A stretch of DNA of 64,000 nucleotides from assembly GCF_002101595.1 (NCBI RefSeq), contig NZ_LQOM01000014.1, forward strand, positions 1 to 64,000, given 5' to 3'. The position numbers and the translations under genes were made by a program. The notes below the pieces were generated by a model. That model searched no databases and was not told the origin of the DNA. It worked only from the letters and a program-made list of their open reading frames with translations. This document shows positions 59,271 through 64,000 of the stretch, piece after piece; the stretch's first letter is position 1, and the number at the start of each line of letters is the position of its first letter. The DNA comes from Mycobacterium celatum (lineage in GTDB: Bacteria; Actinomycetota; Actinomycetes; Mycobacteriales; Mycobacteriaceae).

Positions 59271-59837
59271 TCAACCTTGGTCGGACGGCATTTGTTCCCG
59301 GCTGCGCTGACGGGCGCGGAAGGCTTGCACCTTGGCGCGGTTACCGCAGGTGCTCATCCCGCACCACTGCCTGGTCTTGGCCCGCGACGAATCGAGGTAC
59401 AGACGCGTGCAGCCCGGATGGGCGCAGCGTTTGACGTTGTCGATATCGGCGCCCGCGACCAGCTCGAGCAGGTCCGCGGCCAGAGTGGCGAGCAGTTGGG
59501 ATGCAGTGCCGTCGCGGCGAACGGACCCGGTTCGGAGCAATCGTGGCGTGAGCTGGGGGCGGCACGCGCACTCGTTGAGCAGGTTGACGTCGGCGAGCGT
59601 GGGCCGACGTCCCTCGATCCGGGCGATCACGGTCCGGTAGATGGCTTCGCGCAGCGCCAGGGCGGTCGCGAGATCTTTGTCGGTGATGTCGATGGCAGCG
59701 TCCAGCAGCCCGGCCTGAATTGCCCAGTCCGACAGCAGCTTCGGGTGCGTCAGCAGTTCTTCGGGTGCCGAATCGCGACGCTTCACGGTGCCCGCGAAGT
59801 CCAGGCAGTGGCGCTTGCCCAGGTAGACGAACTTCAC
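59271..59837 (-). CDS. ABATE/CGNR zinc-finger transcriptional regulator
   Basis: A 188-residue protein. The N-terminal ABATE domain (about 1-130) starts KFVYLGKRHCLDFAGTV with LREAIYRTVIARIEG, a putative ligand-binding module. The C-terminal CGNR zinc finger has Cys at 138, 143, 159 and 164 (CAHPGC..., WCGMSTCGNRAK). The family regulates stress and adaptive genes in actinobacteria. The 159-base divergent gap holds two overlapping inverted repeats, reasonable operators for it. It is first in a seven-gene minus-strand run with lon, so it could regulate proteolysis and its own promoter; evidence is by position only. Confidence 0.88.
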   Translation of the reverse strand: MKFVYLGKRHCLDFAGTVKRRDSAPEELLTHPKLLSDWAIQAGLLDAAIDITDKDLATALALREAIYRTVIARIEGRRPTLADVNLLNECACRPQLTPRLLRTGSVRRDGTASQLLATLAADLLELVAGADIDNVKRCAHPGCTRLYLDSSRAKTRQWCGMSTCGNRAKVQAFRARQRSREQMPSDQG

Positions 59838-59844
59838 GAGTAAC

Positions 59845-59900
59845 CACCTTGACAGGTTTCACGCAACCGTGCAAGGTGTAACTGTCTAAAGCGGTTACAC
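59845..59900. promoter_or_regulatory. overlapping inverted repeats in the CGNR/unknown divergent promoter
   Basis: CACCTTG (59845-59851) pairs with CAAGGTG (59872-59878), and GTGTAAC (59876-59882) pairs with GTTACAC (59894-59900). A further GTAACC occurs at 59840-59845. The sites lie just upstream of the CGNR regulator start, facing the unknown gene, and are candidate binding sites for that regulator. Confidence 0.45.
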
Positions 59901-59996
59901 AGTGGGACGGGCGTGAACCCGGCGGCCGTTTCAAACGTCTTAGGTGCGTAACCAAGCGCCGTACTCAGTGACGGCAGGTGAAGGGAGCTGACCCGT

Positions 59997-60755
59997 ATGG
60001 ACCTCTACCGCATCACCCACCCGCTGAGGTTGGCCAAGGGATCACACCGGCCAGGTTCGGGCAAAGGCTGCGCGATGAACGTGATTTCCTACATCAACGG
60101 CGACGAGCAGATCACCGACTTTCCGGCGTGCTCGGCCCGTCCGCTGAGCCTGCTCGTCCAGTCGAGCAACGACGTGCTGGCCGGCCCCGACGGCTATTTG
60201 TCGCCGGAAAACAGCGTGCTCGCCCTCGACCTTGCCTGGCGGACCGTGGGAACCGCCGACGTCCCCGACGCCGTCGTTCACGCGTGGCTGGCCGAGCTGC
60301 TGACCAATCCCACCTGGGGTGTGGTTGGCTACGCGAAAATCACTGCGGTCAAGGCAATCCTCGACATCGCCGAACTGCACCGCGCCGCCGCGTCGGCAGA
60401 TATGCCGCCCGCAGCCGCCTGGGAGGCTGCCGAGCGCGCCGCCCGTGCGCTAACCCCGACGCTCGACTCCGCCGGGCTCTATGCCGTACGGGCCGCCTAC
60501 GAGTCGACGGCGCTCGTGGACACCCGCCTTCGGGTGACGGTCGAGGAGGTGACCGCCTACGCCGTGCGCGCCCACGCACTGGCAGCGCGCAACAGCATGG
60601 CGCGTCGCATCGTCGAGGTCACCGGCCACGCAATCGACTCGTGGCGCCGGCTGGCCGGGCTGCAGGACTCACCCTCCGTTAGCCGCACCACTCGCGCACA
60701 TCGTCCGGATAGTCATCGAGTGGTCCGACACAGCGCTGCCCTGGCGGGTAGTTGA
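59997..60755 (+). CDS. conserved hypothetical protein with CAMNVISYINGD motif
   Basis: A 252-residue protein of unknown function. The N-terminal domain is distinctive: LRLAKGSHRPGSGKGCAMNVISYINGDEQITDFPACSARPLSLLVQ. Two cysteines flank a short hydrophobic motif, and related C-x-M-x3-SY motifs occur in many uncharacterised bacterial proteins as I recall. The remainder (about 75-225) is helical and Ala-rich (VVHAWLAELLTNPTWGVVGYAKITAVKAILDIAELH). The last ~25 residues are basic (TTRAHRPDSHRVVRHSA) and overlap the antisense small secreted gene, so the natural C-terminus may have been shorter. The ATG follows AAGGGAGCTGACCCGT. No enzymatic motif was recognised. It is divergent from the CGNR regulator. 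Confidence 0.7.
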   Translation: MDLYRITHPLRLAKGSHRPGSGKGCAMNVISYINGDEQITDFPACSARPLSLLVQSSNDVLAGPDGYLSPENSVLALDLAWRTVGTADVPDAVVHAWLAELLTNPTWGVVGYAKITAVKAILDIAELHRAAASADMPPAAAWEAAERAARALTPTLDSAGLYAVRAAYESTALVDTRLRVTVEEVTAYAVRAHALAARNSMARRIVEVTGHAIDSWRRLAGLQDSPSVSRTTRAHRPDSHRVVRHSAALAGS

Positions 60756-60909
60756 CGCGGGCATTCATCAGGTCGCAGGGAATGTAGACCTGCTTGCCTT
60801 TGGGAGTGTTGCTCAGGCACTGCGTCGGCGGTTGGGCATGAGCCGAGACGGGGGCGACGAGCGCCACCGCCAAAGCGCCGAGCACCCACAAAACACGGCG
60901 ATAGCTCAT
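60679..60909 (-). CDS. small secreted four-cysteine protein
   Basis: A 76-residue protein with a Sec signal (MSYRRVLWVLGALAVALVAPVSAHA, about 1-25) and a mature domain of about 51 residues with four Cys at 31, 45, 60 and 75, likely two disulfides. The ATG has AAAGGAG six bases upstream, strong for this genome. No family assignment; small Cys-rich exported proteins of this kind are common in mycobacteria. Its 3' end overlaps the 3' end of the convergent unknown gene by 77 bases. It lies 49 bases upstream of no same-strand partner; lldD2 follows on the same strand. Confidence 0.78.
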   Translation of the reverse strand: MSYRRVLWVLGALAVALVAPVSAHAQPPTQCLSNTPKGKQVYIPCDLMNARVNYPPGQRCVGPLDDYPDDVREWCG

Positions 60910-60958
60910 GGGAACTCCTTTCGACCTGCGTAAACGAAAGGGTAATCGGCCGGCGCGG

Positions 60959-62206
60959 TCACGCTGGCGAAAACGGCATCAGCCGCCGCAGCTGGGTCAC
61001 GTGCTTGGGGGAGAGCTCCTCAAGACAGGCGACCCCGAGCAGGCGCATCGTGCGGGTCAACTGCCCGGTCAGGATCGCGATGGCGCGCCGGACACCGGCC
61101 TCGCCGCCGGCAATCAGGCCGTACAGGTAGGCCCGCCCGATCAGCGTGCAGCGCGCGCCCAGTGCGACGGCCGCGACGATATCCGCACCCGACATGATGC
61201 CGGTGTCCAGCAGGATTTCGGTGTCGCGGCCCAGCTCCCGACTGACGACGGGCAGCAGGTGGAAAGGCACCGGCGCCCGATCGAGCTGTCGGCCACCATG
61301 ATTGGACAGCACCACGCCGTCGGCGCCGAGGTCGACGACGGCGCGGGCGTCGTCGAGCGTCTGGATTCCTTTGACCACGAGCTTGCCCGGCCACTGGGTC
61401 TTGATCCACGCCAGATCCGCGAAGGTGACACTGGGATCGAACATGGTGTCCAGGTATTCGCCGACGGTGCCCGACCAGCGGTCCAGCGATGCGAACGCCA
61501 ACGGCTCGGTGGTCAGCAGGTCGAACCACCAGCGTGGGCGGGGCAGCGCGTCGAGCACGGTGCGCAGCGTCAACGCCGGCGGGATCGACATGCCGTTGCG
61601 GGTGTCGCGCAGCCGCGCGCCGGCCACCGGCACGTCGACGGTGACCAGCAAGGTGTCGAATCCGGCCTCGGCGGCGCGGCGCACCAGCGACATCGACCGG
61701 TCGCGGTCACGCCACATGTAGAGCTGAAACCACTTGCGGCCCTGCGGAACAGCGGCAACAATGCCTTCGATCGAGGCGGTGCCCAAGGTGGACAGCGAGA
61801 ACGGGATGCCGGCGGCTGCGGCTGCGCGGGCGCCGGCGATTTCGCCCGAGGTGTGCATCAGCCGGGTAAAACCGGTCGGCGCAATGGCGAACGGCCACCC
61901 GACCGGGCCGCCGAGCACGTCCCATCCGGTTCGGACGTCAGTGACGTCGCGCAGGATCGAGGGATGAAACTCGATGTCGCGGAAGGCTTGTCGGGCACGA
62001 CTCAGCGAGATCTCGTCCTCGGCGGCGCCATCGGTGTAGTCGAACGCTGCCCGTGGAGTGCGGCGCCTCGCGAGGCGCCGCAGGTCGTCGATGGTCAACG
62101 CGGCATCGAGGCGGGCCTGGGTCCGGTCGAGCCGCGGCCGACGGAACCGGATCAGCGGCGCGAGGTCGCGGACCTTGGGAACTCGTCTGTGCGACTGTGA
62201 TGGCAT
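60959..62206 (-). CDS. lldD2: L-lactate dehydrogenase (FMN, quinone-linked) LldD2
   Basis: A 415-residue FMN-dependent alpha-hydroxyacid dehydrogenase: [52 protein letters not shown], the substrate/FMN core [15 protein letters not shown], the catalytic His in [11 protein letters not shown] and [18 protein letters not shown]. The N-terminus matches the M. tuberculosis LldD2, which is needed for growth on lactate and lies in a recurrently selected locus. The start codon overlaps the divergent DUF1810 start, both within CATG. A longer open frame upstream is not homologous. Confidence 0.93.
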   Translation of the reverse strand: MPSQSHRRVPKVRDLAPLIRFRRPRLDRTQARLDAALTIDDLRRLARRRTPRAAFDYTDGAAEDEISLSRARQAFRDIEFHPSILRDVTDVRTGWDVLGGPVGWPFAIAPTGFTRLMHTSGEIAGARAAAAAGIPFSLSTLGTASIEGIVAAVPQGRKWFQLYMWRDRDRSMSLVRRAAEAGFDTLLVTVDVPVAGARLRDTRNGMSIPPALTLRTVLDALPRPRWWFDLLTTEPLAFASLDRWSGTVGEYLDTMFDPSVTFADLAWIKTQWPGKLVVKGIQTLDDARAVVDLGADGVVLSNHGGRQLDRAPVPFHLLPVVSRELGRDTEILLDTGIMSGADIVAAVALGARCTLIGRAYLYGLIAGGEAGVRRAIAILTGQLTRTMRLLGVACLEELSPKHVTQLRRLMPFSPA

Positions 62207-62636
62207 GGACTCTGCAACCGACCCCTTCGATCTGCAGCGTTTCGTCGACGCACAGGCCGGCGTGTACCACACCGTAGTCGAGGAGTTGCGCGCCGGACGC
62301 AAACGCAGCCATTGGATCTGGTTCATCTTCCCGCAGATTGCCGGACTGGGCCGCAGCCCGATGGCCGAACGGTATGCGATTTCCTCGCTCAAGGAGGCTC
62401 GCGCCTACTTGAACCACGACGTGCTGGGTCCGCGATTGCGCGAGTGTACGCAGTTGGTCAACCAGATAGCGGGCCGCTCGATCGGCGAGATCTTCGGGTC
62501 ACCCGACGACCTCAAGGTGCGCTCGTCGATGACGTTGTTCGCCCATGCCACCGACGACAACCGGGACTTCGTGGAGTTGCTCGACAAGTACTACGACGGC
62601 GAAGAGGATGCGCTGACGCTCGCGCGGCTCAGGTAG
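62205..62636 (+). CDS. DUF1810 family protein (Rv1873-like)
   Basis: A 143-residue globular protein of the DUF1810 family: [48 protein letters not shown], then [23 protein letters not shown] and [28 protein letters not shown]. The first two-thirds are essentially the textbook pattern, FDLQRFV-AQ-Y-..L-EL--G-K--HW-WFIFPQ-.GLG. The M. tuberculosis orthologue has a known structure without a clear function. The ATG lies within CATG shared with the lldD2 start, so leaderless transcription is a possibility. Its stop lies eight bases into the convergent GH13 gene end. Confidence 0.92.
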   Translation: MDSATDPFDLQRFVDAQAGVYHTVVEELRAGRKRSHWIWFIFPQIAGLGRSPMAERYAISSLKEARAYLNHDVLGPRLRECTQLVNQIAGRSIGEIFGSPDDLKVRSSMTLFAHATDDNRDFVELLDKYYDGEEDALTLARLR

Positions 62637-63882
62637 GCCGCAGGATTCGCCAGCCGTGCGGTTCGACCACCAGCCTTTGGACGACGTCCTGCGGCGGCGC
62701 TCCCGAACCGGCGATCACCTGTGCTGGTTCCAGTTCCATCTCCAGCGGCGACTCGTCGATGTTGAGCGCGACGATCCACGCCTCGTCATCGCGATCGGTC
62801 CGATAGACGTAGTGCCGGTTGTCCAGCCGCAGCGTGGTCGTCGACGCCGCGAAAAGCCAGGGGTGGCGCCGGCGCAGCCCGATCAGGTATTGGTGCAGTG
62901 CCCACACCTGCGCACCATGCTCGTCCACAGGCGCTGGGGGAGAGCCGAATTCGGGGCGTACGGCGTCGTCGCCGCCGAATCTCTCCTCCTTGACGCCGCG
63001 GTAGCCGAACTCGTCGCCGGCGTACACGCTGGGGACGCCGCCCACGGTCATCTGCAGCACCAGCGCATGTGCCAGGTGCGCGGAATTCTCCAGCTTGCTG
63101 GCGATGCGGGTGACGTCATGATTGCCGATGAAGGTCAGCGGCGCAAAGCGTCGCAGAAAGGTGTTGTGGCGCTGCAACGCCCAATCGAGCTCGTAGAAGT
63201 TGCCGTCGTTGAGGCTGCTCCAGATCGCCTTCCACAGCTCGTACTGGGTGACTGAGTCGAAGCCCGTCTCGTCCACCGCCGCGGCGTAGTCGCCGTGGAT
63301 GAGCTCGCCGACGAACCAGGCGTCGGGACGCACCTCACGCACCCGCGGCAGCACGGCAGCCCAAAACTTCGGCGGCACAGCGTAAGCCGCATCGAGCCGC
63401 CAACCGTCGGCGCCGCGTCCCAGCCAGTGCGTCATCACATCGGCCACATACTCGGCGACCTCGGGGTTGTCGTGGTTCAGCGTGGTCAGGTCGCCGTGGC
63501 CCTCGAAGCTGTAGTCCCGAAACCACGTCTCGCGGTCGCGGGGGAAGTCGGGGCCGACGTGGTTGAACACGCCGTCGAGCAGGACGCGCAGGCCGCGTCG
63601 ATGCGCCTCGGCGACAAGGTTATCGAAGTCGGCGTCGTCGCCGAGGCGCGGATCGATGCGGTAGTGGTCGGTGGTGTCGTAGCCGTGGCTGCGTGAGGCG
63701 AAGATCGGTCCCAGCGCGATTCCCGACGCCCCCAACGCAATTGCGTGGTCGAACCAATCGACGATGCGCCGCAGCCGGTGCTCGCCCGCCTCCGGTGGCA
63801 CAGCCGCAGGGTAGGCGCCGACGAAACCCAGCGGATAGATCTGCCACCAGATCACATGCTCGACCCAGCCAATTGCGGCCAC
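62629..63882 (-). CDS. GH13 alpha-amylase family enzyme
   Basis: A 417-residue TIM-barrel glycoside hydrolase of family GH13. Conserved regions: LLDGVFNHVG (about 101-110), DGWRLDAAYAVP with nucleophile Asp at about 164, WFVGELIHGD with acid/base Glu at about 193, and FIGNHDVTRI with Asp at about 256. It lacks an N-terminal CBM and a long C-terminal domain, fitting maltogenic-type, cyclomaltodextrinase-like or alpha-glucosidase enzymes. It probably acts on intracellular maltodextrin or glycogen fragments. No treS, glgE or glg gene lies nearby. The ahpD end lies 10 bases upstream on the same strand. Confidence 0.9.
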   Translation of the reverse strand: MAAIGWVEHVIWWQIYPLGFVGAYPAAVPPEAGEHRLRRIVDWFDHAIALGASGIALGPIFASRSHGYDTTDHYRIDPRLGDDADFDNLVAEAHRRGLRVLLDGVFNHVGPDFPRDRETWFRDYSFEGHGDLTTLNHDNPEVAEYVADVMTHWLGRGADGWRLDAAYAVPPKFWAAVLPRVREVRPDAWFVGELIHGDYAAAVDETGFDSVTQYELWKAIWSSLNDGNFYELDWALQRHNTFLRRFAPLTFIGNHDVTRIASKLENSAHLAHALVLQMTVGGVPSVYAGDEFGYRGVKEERFGGDDAVRPEFGSPPAPVDEHGAQVWALHQYLIGLRRRHPWLFAASTTTLRLDNRHYVYRTDRDDEAWIVALNIDESPLEMELEPAQVIAGSGAPPQDVVQRLVVEPHGWRILRPT

Positions 63883-63892
63883 TGCCGGAACG

Positions 63893-64000
63893 TTACCCGG
63901 CGGCCGCCAGTGTCTGCGCCGTGGTGATCGCCTGCGCCACGCCCGCCACGATCGCGGCCGCCTTGAGCGCTTCGAAGATCGCCTCCCGGTCGACGCCGGC
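63893..64000 (-). CDS. ahpD: alkyl hydroperoxide reductase AhpD, C-terminal part
   Basis: Only the last 35 codons are in the window. They read [25 protein letters not shown]..., which closely resembles the C-terminus of mycobacterial AhpD ([24 protein letters not shown] in the characterised protein, as recalled). AhpD is the CxxC peroxidase partner that links AhpC to lipoamide and NADH; its active-site region lies outside this window. In M. tuberculosis ahpCD is elsewhere (Rv2428-2429), so this neighbourhood differs. Confidence 0.8.
   Translation of the reverse strand, partial: [35 protein letters not shown]

Overview
The window is about 64 kb of high-GC actinobacterial DNA. It is almost certainly from a Mycobacterium other than M. 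tuberculosis. Gene order follows the M. tuberculosis Rv1811-Rv1873 block closely, as recalled from established knowledge and not searched here: mgtC, sterol desaturase, Rv1815, Rv1816, Rv1817, bacA, ilvG, secA2, pgsA2, three small envelope genes, gcvH, garA, Rv1828-Rv1830, gcvB, Rv1836c, glcB, two CorC/CNNM proteins, guaB1, gnd1, blaR/blaI-like pair, Rv1847, ndh, Rv1856c, modABC, apa, Rv1861, adhA, Rv1863c, Rv1866-Rv1870c, lldD2 and Rv1873. The PE/PPE genes upstream of mgtC and the urease cluster after Rv1847 are absent. Present instead are a B-lectin/LysM protein, a VOC protein, an iron-box gene, xfp phosphoketolase, lon and a GH13 enzyme.

Layout. 1-470: a truncated thioredoxin fragment and pieces resembling an M-box Mg2+ riboswitch upstream of mgtC. 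1.2-8.5 kb: membrane, secreted and redox genes ending with the BacA-type transporter. 8.5-18.7 kb: ilvG-secA2-pgsA2-DUF881/DUF1290/DUF881-gcvH-garA-MerR-nuclease-MerR, all on the plus strand. 18.7-22.2 kb: a tandem glycine riboswitch driving gcvB. 22.2-34.4 kb: a minus-strand run with glcB, the CNNM pair, guaB1, gnd1 and the M56 protease/BlaI pair. 34.6-37.4 kb: a gene under an IdeR-like iron box, a thioesterase and ndh. 38.6-44.4 kb: modABC, apa, two YeaQ/YmgE-like membrane proteins sharing an identical upstream motif, and adhA. 44.4-49.8 kb: CPBP protease, phosphoketolase, and a CoA-transferase gene broken by an internal deletion and frameshift. 49.8-59.9 kb: a thiolase-like gene and an epimerase gene, then a seven-gene minus-strand run from a CGNR regulator through Lon to a ferredoxin reductase-like enzyme. 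60-64 kb: an unknown conserved protein, a small secreted Cys-rich protein, lldD2, DUF1810, a GH13 enzyme and the end of ahpD.

How the genes work together. GcvH, GcvB and the riboswitch form the glycine-cleavage axis, which meets GlcB through glyoxylate metabolism. GarA is the known phospho-switch on the 2-oxoglutarate/glutamate node. The DUF881/DUF1290 genes and the MerR regulators sit with envelope growth and division functions. ModABC supplies molybdate.

The less-explained content is mostly non-coding: two families of short dispersed repeats (three copies of a ~58-bp palindromic element; a 41-bp element found at gene 3' ends), the twin promoter motif, two iron boxes, a possible RBS-sequestering hairpin, and the remnant DNA at the left end. 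I saw no prophage, CRISPR array, transposase, tRNA or rRNA.
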